From the NCBI GenBank assembly GCA_020252485.1, contig JADCCX010000013.1, positions 1 to 64,000 on the forward strand: a stretch of DNA of 64,000 nucleotides, in the 5' to 3' direction. The notes below the pieces were generated by a model. The model was not told the DNA's origin. It made no database searches and saw only the letters and a program-made list of their open reading frames with translations. Both the position numbers and the translations under genes were made by a program. Of this stretch, positions 6,652 through 15,062 are shown one piece after another. The stretch is from Methylocystis sp. GTDB taxonomy: Bacteria > Pseudomonadota > Alphaproteobacteria > Rhizobiales > Beijerinckiaceae. Position 1 is the first letter of the stretch. Each line of letters starts with the position of its first letter.

Positions 6652-6709
6652 GATGCCCTCATGCAGATTGATTTCCTCCAAACACTAGACAGGATTGGTG
6701 AATGAACCC

Positions 6710-8572
6710 CTAAGCCTTGGCCGCCTTGCGGCGCTTTGCGGCGGTTCTGGCGTTTGGAGCAGGCTGGGCCACCGCCGCTTCCGCCGCCGGCAGGGCCGCT
6801 TCCCGCTTGTTGGCCTCCGCCGCGACCGCCATGAATTGCGCGCGCGCGAGTTCGGCGAAGCGGCCGCCCTCCTTAACGAGGCTTTCGAACGAGCCGTATT
6901 CCACGATTTCCCCATGGTCGAAGACAAGGATGCGGTCGGCATTGCGGATCGTGGCCAGGCGGTGGGCGATGATGAAGGTCGTGCGCCCCTGCCGCACCTC
7001 GTCCAGCGCCTTCTGCAGCTTCTGCTCCGTCGCCGCGTCGAGGGCCGAGGTCGCCTCGTCGAGGATCATGATCGGCGGATCCTTGAGGAGGGCGCGGGCG
7101 ATCGACAGCCGCTGGCGCTCGCCGCCTGAGAGCGACCGTCCGCGCTCGCCGACGATCGTCATCAGGCCGTCGGATTGGCGGGAGATGAAGTCGCTGGCCT
7201 GCGCGCGCTCGATCGCGCTCGCGATCTCGTCCGCGGTGGCGTCGGGCTTGCCGATCTTCAGATTGTCGGAGATCGAACGCGCGAAGAGCATCGGCTCCTG
7301 AAACACGACCCCGATGTTCTTGCGCAGCGACTGGACAGTGTAGTCGCGGATATCGACGCCGTCGATCTTGATCACGCCCGATTGCGGATCGAAGGCGCGG
7401 TGCAGCAGCCCCAGCGTCGTCGACTTGCCCGAGCCGGTGGAGCCGACGAGCGCCACCGTCTCGCCGGGCTCCACGGTGATGAAGAGATCCTTCACGGCCG
7501 CCTTCTTGCCGTCATAGGAGAAGGAGACATTGTCGAACCTGATCTGGCCCTTGAACCGCGGCGCCTCCACCGCGCCGGGCAGATCGCGCACGGCGGGCAG
7601 CGTATCGACGATGTTGAAGAATTCGCGCATCTTGGGCGCCTGCATCAGCAGCGCGTTGACGAAGCCGACGGCCTCTTCGAGCTTGCCGATCAGCATCGTG
7701 GCGAAGCCCATGAAGGTGACGATCTCCCCGATGGAGGCAAGCCCCTGGATATGCAGGTAGGTGCCGTAGAGCAGGATCAACGTGACGGTCAGCGTCGATG
7801 CGGTCCGCGTTGCGACCGACGCAAGCGCCCACCAGGACAGCACGGGAATCTGCGCCGAGAGAAGCTGGTGGATGATGCCTTTGAGGGCCTCCGTCTCGGC
7901 CTTGATGCGGGTGAAGGACTGGATGACAGGCACGTTGCCGAGCGCATCGGAGGTGTGTTCGGCGAGGCTCGAATGATAGCCCTCGACCGAACCCTGCATC
8001 GTTTCGGTCTTGTGCATGATGCACCACAGCAGCGCGGCGAAGACGGCGACGAGCAGGATCAGCAGGATCGCCAGCCGCCAGTTCAGGAACACCGTGAAGG
8101 GCAGGAGCACGAGCAGCGCCACCAGGGCGGCGCAATGGGTCCGGAAGAAGCCGAGCCAGAGCCAGGCCATGCCGTTGGAGCCTTCGAGCATGACCTTCAG
8201 CACGCGGCCCGAATGCGTCTGGGTATGGAAGGCCATCGGCAGATTGAGCACATGTTCGAAATACTCCGCCATCACGGCGAGCCGGCGCCGGTGCGACAGC
8301 CGGTCGGCATGCAGCGCGACGAAAACGCCGGCCCCGATGGTGAACAATCCGAAGCCGATCCACAGCAGGATCAGATGAAAGACCTCGTCGAATGAAACGC
8401 TCTGTCCCGCCGGGCGCTGGGCCGAGAGCACATTGATGATCTTGCCGAACAGCGTCGGCTCGGCGAAGGCAGCGATGGCGAGAAGGACATTGGCGACGGC
8501 GAGAAGGATGCCGAGCTTGAATTCCGGACCAAGCTTGTTGAGCACTCTGGCATAAAGCGAAAGCAAGGACAT
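6710..8572 (-). CDS. ndvA: NdvA-type glucan ABC exporter (fused permease-ATPase)
   Basis: A 620-residue half-transporter with about six membrane spans (residues 20-310) followed by an ABC ATPase. The opening MSLLSLYARVLNKLGPEFKL and FAEPTLFGKIINVLSA match the NdvA/ChvA family that exports cyclic beta-1,2-glucan. Walker A is GSTGSGKSTT, the signature is LSGGERQRLSIARALL, and Walker B is PIMILDEATSALD. An Ala/Lys-rich tail ends the protein. It works as a homodimer in the inner membrane. The cyclic glucan synthase gene (ndvB/chvB) is not nearby, so the substrate is inferred from family resemblance alone. It is transcribed alone. Confidence 0.85.
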   Translation of the reverse strand: MSLLSLYARVLNKLGPEFKLGILLAVANVLLAIAAFAEPTLFGKIINVLSAQRPAGQSVSFDEVFHLILLWIGFGLFTIGAGVFVALHADRLSHRRRLAVMAEYFEHVLNLPMAFHTQTHSGRVLKVMLEGSNGMAWLWLGFFRTHCAALVALLVLLPFTVFLNWRLAILLILLVAVFAALLWCIMHKTETMQGSVEGYHSSLAEHTSDALGNVPVIQSFTRIKAETEALKGIIHQLLSAQIPVLSWWALASVATRTASTLTVTLILLYGTYLHIQGLASIGEIVTFMGFATMLIGKLEEAVGFVNALLMQAPKMREFFNIVDTLPAVRDLPGAVEAPRFKGQIRFDNVSFSYDGKKAAVKDLFITVEPGETVALVGSTGSGKSTTLGLLHRAFDPQSGVIKIDGVDIRDYTVQSLRKNIGVVFQEPMLFARSISDNLKIGKPDATADEIASAIERAQASDFISRQSDGLMTIVGERGRSLSGGERQRLSIARALLKDPPIMILDEATSALDAATEQKLQKALDEVRQGRTTFIIAHRLATIRNADRILVFDHGEIVEYGSFESLVKEGGRFAELARAQFMAVAAEANKREAALPAAEAAVAQPAPNARTAAKRRKAAKA

Positions 8573-8657
8573 TCCAGCGTGAGCTTTCCGAATTCGCGCC
8601 CGGCAGGGCGTTTGTGTGCTTGATAGGCGAGATTCCGGCCCGAAGCCAGCGGGCGGC

Positions 8658-9344
8658 TCAGCGCAGGATGCGGATGAAGCGCGTAACGTCCACGAGTGTC
8701 AGCAGTGCGGCGGCGACATAGGTGTAGGCGGCGGCGGTCAAGACGCGCCGCGCTGCCGGCCGGTCCTGTTCCGGGACGAACTTTCCGGCTTCCAGGATCG
8801 GCAGGGCACGCTTGAACGAGGCGTCAAGTTCGATCGGCAGCGTCACCAGATGCATGGCAAGCCTGGCGCCCATCAGGGCGACGATCAACACGATCTGCAC
8901 GGCGATCAGGGCCGGGCTGCGGGCCAGGACGCCGAGCAGCGGAATCGAAAAGAAGACGATCTGCGCGGTCCGCTCGATCCAGATGATGCGGGGCGCCAGC
9001 GCACCGCGCAGCGCGAACATCCGGTCTCCCTCCGCATGCTGCAAGGCATGGCCGACCTCATGGGCCGCAACGGCCAGCGCCGCAATCGATTTGCCGTCAT
9101 GATGAGGCAGCGACAGACGGACGGTCTCCTCGGTGGGATCATAATGATCGCCGCCTTCGGTCAGCTCGACCTTGACATGCCTGAGATCCGCCTTGTCCAG
9201 CAGCAGCCGGGCGAGCTCCGCGCCCGTGCCGCCCAGATCATCGCGTTCCGCCTGGTTCTGGCTGAGCACATGCTTCACCCACCATTGCGGCACGAAGACG
9301 AGCGCAGCCATCAGCACAACCAGCAGGATGATCAGGACGGGCAT
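8658..9344 (-). CDS. YugP-like zinc metallopeptidase
   Basis: A 228-residue membrane protein of the neutral zinc metallopeptidase family (PF04298, YugP). An N-terminal membrane helix (MPVLIILLVVLMAALVFVP) is followed by the zinc site AAHEVGHALQHAEGD and later hydrophobic helices (IVFFSIPLLGVLA; ALIAVQIVLIVALMGARLA). The conserved LPIELDASFKRALPIL motif follows. The active site should face the membrane or periplasm. The substrate is unknown. It is 85 bases upstream of ndvA on the same strand and 52 bases downstream of the TPR gene, so the three could form one transcript. Confidence 0.85.
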   Translation of the reverse strand: MPVLIILLVVLMAALVFVPQWWVKHVLSQNQAERDDLGGTGAELARLLLDKADLRHVKVELTEGGDHYDPTEETVRLSLPHHDGKSIAALAVAAHEVGHALQHAEGDRMFALRGALAPRIIWIERTAQIVFFSIPLLGVLARSPALIAVQIVLIVALMGARLAMHLVTLPIELDASFKRALPILEAGKFVPEQDRPAARRVLTAAAYTYVAAALLTLVDVTRFIRILR

Positions 9345-9396
9345 CAGGGACAGCTATGCGCGGAAATGCGATTTGCAAGGCTCCCGCGATGGAGCG

Positions 9397-9957
9397 TCAA
9401 TGAAGGACGCGCCGCGTCCTGGCGAGGTCGTCGACGATGGACCGGAGCCCCTCGATATGCGGATTGAGCTGCAGCGCCACCTCGAAGGCCGCCTTGGCTT
9501 CTGAGATGCGCCCGTTGCGCAGGCAAATCTGCGCGAAGCCGAGAATGGCGCCGAAATGGCGCGGTTCGAGTTCGAGCGTGCGCGCAATGTCGGCGACGCT
9601 GTCGTTGTCCCGCCTCTCGATGAAGGCGAGCGAAGCGCGCTTGTTCCAGGCCTCGGCCCAATCCGGATGCTCTTCAACGAGCGAGTCAAGGATGGGCTTG
9701 GCGAGATCGCGGGCTCCGGCAGCGATGGCCTCGACGGCGGCCACCATGCGATGCGAGGCGCGGCTGTCGCGGTGATTGATCCAGATCGCCCAGATCAGCT
9801 CCATGGTCTCGTCAGGATCGCGCAGCGGATCGGCGCGGCGCAGATCGTCGAAGAGGGCATTCAGCCGCCCGGTCGCCTTGACGGCGCGCTGGCGTACATC
9901 GTCCTGAACCACGAGGGCGAAGGTCTTCTCGAAGGTCTGAACATCGATGTGCCGCAT
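9397..9957 (-). CDS. Tetratricopeptide-repeat protein
   Basis: A 186-residue, mostly helical protein with TPR-like repeats in the second half: the stretch from AKPILDSLVEEHPDWAEAWN, then DNDSVADIARTLELEPRHFG, then GRISEAKAAFEVALQLNPHI. No signal peptide is seen from the chosen start (ATG 9957, protein beginning MRHIDVQTFEK), so it is probably cytoplasmic or a scaffold. Upstream sequence could extend the frame by 26 residues but lacks family-like character. A protein-protein interaction role follows from the TPR fold; the partner is unknown. Confidence 0.75.
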   Translation of the reverse strand: MRHIDVQTFEKTFALVVQDDVRQRAVKATGRLNALFDDLRRADPLRDPDETMELIWAIWINHRDSRASHRMVAAVEAIAAGARDLAKPILDSLVEEHPDWAEAWNKRASLAFIERRDNDSVADIARTLELEPRHFGAILGFAQICLRNGRISEAKAAFEVALQLNPHIEGLRSIVDDLARTRRVLH

Positions 9958-10144
9958 GGCTTCCAGTCTCCCGACAGGCCATACTGTCTCGTGTTTATAC
10001 GTAGGGAAGATCACAGAGGATCGGGCCTGCCGCAACTATTTTGTTCGCACCTGCCAAAAGGCGTTTTGCCAAGGCTTTCGCCTGTCGCTAAGGACCGTCG
10101 CGGGCAGGTCGCCCGGAAGCGGGCGGATGGCGCCGGAAGGACGA

Positions 10145-11218
10145 ATGGCAGAGCCCGATCTTCCACCTACTCAGGCCAGTCTGATCGCGGCGGCGGGAGC
10201 GATCGCGGCGGCGGCATTGGCCGGCGGGCTGCTGGCGCTGGCGAGCGCCCTGGCGGCCCTGGGACTGACGGCGCTCGCCATGCCGCTTTTCTCCGCTTAT
10301 GCGCTGGCGCGGCCCAATGCCCGGTCGAGCCACCTTAAGCCCGTTCCGCAGGGCGGCGGCGCGGCTGTGATCGCGGTGACGCTCGCGGGGACTGCGGCGG
10401 CTCTGCTGATCCTCAAGGCGCCGCCTGGAGCCTTGCTGAGCTTTGGCTGGATCGCGGCGGCGGCGCTGCTTCTGGCGGTCGTGGGCGCCTGGGATGACAT
10501 CCGCGGCCTGCCCGTCCGGCCCCGCCTGACCGCGCAGGTCCTGGCCGTCGCCGCAGCGGTGCACGGCTTGTCGCTTGGCGGACAAATTCTGCCGCTCCCG
10601 TCAGCGCTTGAATTCGCCCTTCTGATCCTCGCCGGCACCTGGTTCGTGAACCTCACGAATTTCATGGATGGGATCGACGGCATCACGCTTGCCGGCTTCA
10701 TGCCCCTTGCCGCCGGCGCGGTCCTGCTCGGTTTCGGCGGGGCGACGAGCATGGCGATGATGCTGCTGGCCATCGCCTTTCTGGGAGCGCTTGCGGGCTT
10801 CGTCTTCTTCAATGTCCCGCGCGCCCGGCTCTTTCTTGGCGATGTCGGCAGCCTGTCCATCGGTCTGATCGGCGGCGCGCTGCTCCTCGACCTTGCGCAG
10901 CATGGCGCGTTGGCCGCAGCGATCATCCTGCCGCTCTACCATTTCACCGATGCGACCTCGACGCTCACGGGGCGCATCCTGCGGCGTGAGAGGGTCTGGG
11001 AGGCGCATCGGCAGCATGCCTATCAGCGCGCCGTCGACGCCGGCTGGACCCATGCCCGGGTGAGCGGCATTGTGCTGGCGCTGAATATGGCCCTGGCCGG
11101 GCTTGCCCTCCTGACGATCGGCCGCAGCGCAGCGGTGCAATGCCTTCTGGCCGTCGCAGCCTTCGCTGCGGTTGCGGCGGTCATCCTGATGTTTCGAAGC
11201 AGAAGCCGCGCCGGATGA
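10145..11218 (+). CDS. WecA/WreU-like polyprenyl-phosphate sugar-phosphate transferase
   Basis: A 357-residue polytopic membrane enzyme of the MraY/WecA family with about ten hydrophobic helices. Key motifs are HLKPVPQGGGAA near residue 65, AWDDIRGLPVRP, the catalytic NFMDGIDGITLAG, FLGDVGSLSIGLIGG and the cytoplasmic EAHRQHAYQRAVDAG. It should transfer a HexNAc-1-phosphate from a UDP-sugar to undecaprenyl phosphate, the first step of O-antigen or capsule synthesis. ATG 10145 follows GGAAGGACG. The gene overlaps the next by four bases (ATGA), so the products are coupled. WreU of Rhizobium etli, which uses UDP-N-acetylquinovosamine, is the closest functional model I can name. Confidence 0.83.
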   Translation: MAEPDLPPTQASLIAAAGAIAAAALAGGLLALASALAALGLTALAMPLFSAYALARPNARSSHLKPVPQGGGAAVIAVTLAGTAAALLILKAPPGALLSFGWIAAAALLLAVVGAWDDIRGLPVRPRLTAQVLAVAAAVHGLSLGGQILPLPSALEFALLILAGTWFVNLTNFMDGIDGITLAGFMPLAAGAVLLGFGGATSMAMMLLAIAFLGALAGFVFFNVPRARLFLGDVGSLSIGLIGGALLLDLAQHGALAAAIILPLYHFTDATSTLTGRILRRERVWEAHRQHAYQRAVDAGWTHARVSGIVLALNMALAGLALLTIGRSAAVQCLLAVAAFAAVAAVILMFRSRSRAG

Positions 11219-12144
11219 AGATCGTCATCACAGGGGCGACCGGGTTTCTCGGGCGGGCCTTGGCCATGCGTTTCGCGCGCGAAGGGCATCAACTGCTGCT
11301 GCCCGTCCGGGCGGGCGGCGCCTCGCTTCGGCCCTTCGGCGAGGTTATCGTCGCGCCGCCGATCGAGGCGATACAGGCCGCGTCCTGGCGGCCGCTTCTT
11401 TCGGGAGCCGACGCCGTCATCCACGCCGCCGCGGTCGCCCATATCGGGCCGACTGTCAGCGGGTTTGCCTATGCCGCCGTCAACCGCGATGCCACGGCCA
11501 GGCTCGCCGAGGGGGCTGCGGCGGAGGGCGTGCCGAAGTTCGTGTTCATCTCGTCGATCCGCGCCCAGGTTGGCCCGACGAGCCCTGTGGTTCAGACCGA
11601 ATTGACGCCGTCGGCGCCCGCCGAGGCCTATGGCCGCTCGAAACTGGAAGCCGAGGCGCTGGTCCTGAAATGGCTGCCGCAGTCAACCATCCTCCGTCCG
11701 TCCGTCATTATCGGGCCGGAGCCGAAGGGCAATCTCGCGACGCTGGTGAAGCTCGCCGCCTTGCCGTTGCCCTTGCCGTTCGGCGCACTCAATGCGCCGC
11801 AGGCCATGGTTTCGCTGGATGGCGTCGCCGAAGCTGTGCGGATGGCGCTCCACAATCCCGCCATGGCCGGCGAGCTCTATTGCCTGGCTGAGAGGCCGCA
11901 TCTGTCGCTCGCCGAGGTTCTGACCGCCCTCAGGCAGGGTCTCGGCCGGCCGCGCTGGCTTTGGCCGGCGCCGCCAAGCGTTCTGAGCCTGCCCTTGAAA
12001 GCGCTGGGCAAGGCCGCGATGGCTGAAAAGCTTGCGGGTGGCCTCGATGTCGATCCGGGCAAGATCGAGGCGCTGGGCTGGCGGCCGTCCGAACCCCTCA
12101 CGGCGGTGCTGCGGCGCATCGGCGCGGCATCAGTCGCACGCTGA
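11215..12144 (+). CDS. NAD-dependent sugar epimerase/reductase (WreQ/WbpV-like)
   Basis: A 309-residue extended short-chain dehydrogenase. The nucleotide motif is MKIVITGATGFLGRALA, the active-site Ser is in FVFISSIRAQ, and the Tyr-Lys pair is AYGRSKLEAE. A C-terminal substrate domain follows (LYCLAERPHLSLAEVLTALR). Fused translationally to the phosphosugar transferase, it most likely makes its UDP-sugar donor; in R. etli the comparable reductase WreQ makes UDP-N-acetylquinovosamine from the 4-keto sugar. A C4-epimerase role is the alternative. The start at 11215 overlaps the upstream stop codon. Confidence 0.82.
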   Translation: MKIVITGATGFLGRALAMRFAREGHQLLLPVRAGGASLRPFGEVIVAPPIEAIQAASWRPLLSGADAVIHAAAVAHIGPTVSGFAYAAVNRDATARLAEGAAAEGVPKFVFISSIRAQVGPTSPVVQTELTPSAPAEAYGRSKLEAEALVLKWLPQSTILRPSVIIGPEPKGNLATLVKLAALPLPLPFGALNAPQAMVSLDGVAEAVRMALHNPAMAGELYCLAERPHLSLAEVLTALRQGLGRPRWLWPAPPSVLSLPLKALGKAAMAEKLAGGLDVDPGKIEALGWRPSEPLTAVLRRIGAASVAR

Positions 12145-12153
12145 GCGGATGGC

Positions 12154-12852
12154 CTACGCCGCCTTCAGCCCCGCCTGGACCAGGCTCTGGAACATCCCCA
12201 GACCATCCGTGCCGCCAGCACTCGCCTCGATGAAGTTTTCGGGATGCGGCATCAGGCCAAGCACGTTCCGTTTCGCCGAATAGATGCCGGCGACGCCGCC
12301 CAGTCCCCCGTTCGGGTTGCTGGCCTCGGTCACGGCGCCAGCCGCATCGCAATAGGTGAAAGCCACCAGTCCGTCGCCGATGAGGCGCTTGCGGGTCTCG
12401 TCATCGCAGACATAATTGCCTTCGCCGTGGGCGACGCAAACCTCGATGACCTGGCCGGGAGCATAGGCCCGCGTGAAGGCGGTATCGTTGCGCCCGACCC
12501 TGAGATGCTGCAAGCGGCAGACGAAGCGCAATCCGGCGTTGCGCATCAGGATGCCGGGGAGAAGCCCGGCCTCGCAGGCGATCTGGAAACCGTTGCAGAC
12601 ACCCAGCACCAGCCCGCCGCCTGCGGCGTGGGCGCGGACGGCATCCATGATCGGCGCGCGCGAGGCGATGGCGCCGCAGCGCAGATAATCGCCGTAGCTG
12701 AAGCCGCCGGGCAGCACGGCGAGATCCGTACCGTTGGGCAGCGCATGATCCTGATGCCAGGCCATCGTCACCTTCGCGCCCGCCCGCCTCAGCGCCCGCG
12801 CGATGTCCGTGTCGCGGTTGGAGCCAGGGAAGGTGATGACGGCTGCCTGCAT
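12154..12852 (-). CDS. purQ: FGAM synthase glutaminase subunit PurQ
   Basis: A 232-residue class I glutamine amidotransferase that supplies ammonia for formylglycinamidine ribonucleotide synthesis in purine biosynthesis. It opens with MQAAVITFPGSNRDTD, carries the catalytic Cys in VLGVCNGFQ and the His/Glu pair in LMPHPENF. Length is normal. PurS is encoded 21 bases upstream on the same strand, and the catalytic subunit PurL is expected elsewhere. It is convergent with the epimerase gene with only nine bases between. Confidence 0.95.
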   Translation of the reverse strand: MQAAVITFPGSNRDTDIARALRRAGAKVTMAWHQDHALPNGTDLAVLPGGFSYGDYLRCGAIASRAPIMDAVRAHAAGGGLVLGVCNGFQIACEAGLLPGILMRNAGLRFVCRLQHLRVGRNDTAFTRAYAPGQVIEVCVAHGEGNYVCDDETRKRLIGDGLVAFTYCDAAGAVTEASNPNGGLGGVAGIYSAKRNVLGLMPHPENFIEASAGGTDGLGMFQSLVQAGLKAA

Positions 12853-12873
12853 GACTGCGTGCCCTTGTTCGCT

Positions 12874-13119
12874 TCAAGGCGCCAGTTCGACGCGGTAATT
12901 CTCGACCACTGTGTTGGCGAGGAGTTTTTCACAGGCCTGCTTCAATGCCGCTTCCGCACGCGCCGCATCGACGCCCGGCAGCAATTCCACATCGAAGACC
13001 TTGCCCTGCCGCACGCTGGCCACGCCTTCCACGCCGAGCGAGCGCAGCGCGCCTTCGATCGCCTTGCCCTGCGGGTCGAGCACGCCGTTCTTCAACGTGA
13101 CGGTAACGCGCGCCTTCAT
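12874..13119 (-). CDS. purS: FGAM synthase small subunit PurS
   Basis: An 81-residue PurS, which dimerises and bridges PurQ and PurL. The family pattern is clear: MKARVTVTLKNGVLDPQGKA at the start, EGALRSLGVEGVASVRQGKV in the middle and CEKLLANTVVENYRVEL at the end. ATG 13119 is preceded by AGGA at good distance; the adjacent TTG at 13122 is less likely. The purC gene that often precedes it is not present here. Confidence 0.95.
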   Translation of the reverse strand: MKARVTVTLKNGVLDPQGKAIEGALRSLGVEGVASVRQGKVFDVELLPGVDAARAEAALKQACEKLLANTVVENYRVELAP

Positions 13120-13228
13120 CAAGAATCCTCACTGTCGGGTAAAAAGGTGGTCTAGTTGGACAGGAAACCGAGCGCAATCGGCAAAACCCGCCGGGGCAGG
13201 GATTATTCCCGGGCCGCCAGTGAGGAGG

Positions 13229-15055
13229 TCAGTTCGCTTTGAAGCCCATGCCGATCGGGCGGATGGCGCTGCCGGTGAAGCTGCCGGCCTCGACCCTTGG
13301 CGTTTCGAAGCGCGCCGGGGCGATGCGGGCGTCCGAAGAGGCCACGACGCTCAGCGGCGCGACGCGCCCGCCGCGGTCGGAATTGGAGGACATGGCGATC
13401 TGGGCGAGCAGGCTGTTCAACCCGCCGCGGTCCACGCCGCCGGAGGATTTGTCGGCGGCGGCGGTCCGTGAGGGCGGCGTTCCGGAGGCGGCATTGGGCG
13501 CATAGGCCATCGCCGCCTGCGGCAGGGGATCGGACGCGCCCGTCCGCAAACCGGCTGTGATCGACGAAGGCAGTCCGGCAGGCCGCGCGGCAGGCAGCGG
13601 AACAGAGACAGGCCGGCCCACCGCTGCGGCGGCGCCCGCCTTGGCATCATCGGGAGCCGCACTCGCCAGCAATGCCGCGGGGCGCGCCTGCGGCAGCGGC
13701 ATGCTCACCATGACCGGCCCTCCGACGGGCAGGGCTGCGGGCCGGCGCTGCGGCAGAGGAACATTGACCCAGCGACTCTTGTCGTCCTCATCGTTCGCCT
13801 TGGTGGATACGGGGACAGCGGCGGCCGCCTTGGGATCCACGGCGGCGGTGTCGATCCGCTTGTCGTCCTGCGCCTTGGGCTCGGCCGGTTTGGCTTCTTC
13901 GCGCTTCGCATCAGGCTGCGGCGGTGTCTCCTGCGCGATGGGGGCGAGCGTCGGGCGCGGAGCGGGCCGCAATCCCACCGAGGTCGAGTTGTTGCTCTGG
14001 CTGAAGAAGGAAACCGCCGAGGGTTCGCCCGTATCCGGCGCGAGCGCCGCGGTCTGCTGGTTGCGGGAGCGGGCGGCGACGCTGTTGCGTCCCTTCTTGC
14101 CCCTTTGGGCGATCACATCGCCTTCCTCGTCGGCTTCGCCGCCGCCAAAGAGAATCTGGAACAGCGTCTTGCCCGTGGCCCGGCCTTCCGCAATGTCGAT
14201 ATAGCCAGAGGACACGGAACCGCCCCGCGCCTCGATGATCGTGCGGGCGGCCTCGAAGCCGGCCAGAGGCTTCCCGTCGCGCGGGATATGCACAGTTTTT
14301 TCGTCAGGGAAGAGGCGCACGAGATGGTCGCGGGTCACCTTCGGCCAGTGCCGGACCCCGCCGGTATCGAGATGCACCCAGGGGTTGTTGGCGCGGGGAT
14401 AATAGCCGACGCCGCCGTTCTGAAGGCGCAGGCCGATATCGCGCACCGTCGCCATCGACACATCGGGCAGGTTGAAGTCCATGGCCCGGCCGCTCATGTG
14501 CTGGCTGTTCTTGGCCACGCCGCGGGAGCGGCGCGCCAGCATGGCGTTGGTGCCGGGCGAGCGGTAGGCGGAGACCACATGGATGGGCGAGCTGGAGCCC
14601 GAAACCCGGTAGACTTCCCAGAGAATGTCGAAAAGCTGCGGGTCCATCCGCGTTTCTTCGTCCATCCGCCAGTCCCTCAGCATCCAGTTCAGCTTCTGGA
14701 GCCCGGCGGCGTCGTAGGCGCCGGAGCGCCGGTAGGTGACGGTCTCCTGCTCCTTCGTATGGGCATGGTAGATCGTCAGCGAGCGCGTTTCGCCCTGGGC
14801 GACCGCATTCTGGATCGGCCGCGCCCCGCCTGCAACGCCGATAAGCGCCACAGCCGAAAACGTCACCGTTTTCAGGCTCACGCGCCGGCCAATAGCTGTC
14901 AGGAAACTGGATTTGGGCAACCGGCCTGACTCACGTTCTTGAGACTGACGCTTCTTTAGCCGTCGGTCCAGTTGTCGCGCAATATGCTCGGCCGGACTTA
15001 ACACGGGATTAACCCTGAATGGTCTGTCTGGCAAGGGAAAGGGCCTTCGGATCAT
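13229..15055 (-). CDS. DUF882 (YcbK-like) peptidase M15 domain protein, long repeat-rich form
   Basis: A 608-residue exported wall protein. Residues about 65-85 form a hydrophobic segment (VTFSAVALIGVAGGA), then a DUF882/YcbK domain (about 90-270) with the peptidase-M15 metal motifs SQHMSGRAMDF and NPWVHLDTGGVRHWP. These proteins are thought to trim peptidoglycan peptides. The second half is low-complexity with three copies of a V-x-(V/M)-PLP-xx-RPA-x-L motif between 13579 and 13775. The first 60 residues before the membrane segment are unusually long. A CtrA-type box lies inside this 5' part, so translation may really begin lower, for example at TTG 14920. It is eight bases downstream of the L,D-transpeptidase gene. 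Confidence 0.82.
   Translation of the reverse strand: MIRRPFPLPDRPFRVNPVLSPAEHIARQLDRRLKKRQSQERESGRLPKSSFLTAIGRRVSLKTVTFSAVALIGVAGGARPIQNAVAQGETRSLTIYHAHTKEQETVTYRRSGAYDAAGLQKLNWMLRDWRMDEETRMDPQLFDILWEVYRVSGSSSPIHVVSAYRSPGTNAMLARRSRGVAKNSQHMSGRAMDFNLPDVSMATVRDIGLRLQNGGVGYYPRANNPWVHLDTGGVRHWPKVTRDHLVRLFPDEKTVHIPRDGKPLAGFEAARTIIEARGGSVSSGYIDIAEGRATGKTLFQILFGGGEADEEGDVIAQRGKKGRNSVAARSRNQQTAALAPDTGEPSAVSFFSQSNNSTSVGLRPAPRPTLAPIAQETPPQPDAKREEAKPAEPKAQDDKRIDTAAVDPKAAAAVPVSTKANDEDDKSRWVNVPLPQRRPAALPVGGPVMVSMPLPQARPAALLASAAPDDAKAGAAAAVGRPVSVPLPAARPAGLPSSITAGLRTGASDPLPQAAMAYAPNAASGTPPSRTAAADKSSGGVDRGGLNSLLAQIAMSSNSDRGGRVAPLSVVASSDARIAPARFETPRVEAGSFTGSAIRPIGMGFKAN
14998..15012. promoter_or_regulatory. 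CtrA-type box TTAA-N7-TTAA
   Basis: TTAA (14998-15001), seven bases, TTAA (15009-15012) followed by CC gives the CtrA consensus spacing. It lies 43-57 bases inside the frame of the DUF882 gene as drawn, on either strand. A GANTC methylation site (GACTC, 14928-14932) is nearby. Either it is chance in this GC-rich DNA, or the promoter of a shorter DUF882 transcript sits here under cell-cycle control. Confidence 0.45.
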
Positions 15056-15062
15056 GGCATTT

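Noticed and set aside
7175-8395. Plus-strand open frame of 406 codons opposite ndvA
   Set aside because: Antisense shadow of a confident ABC exporter, rich in Asp/Arg/Gln without motifs.
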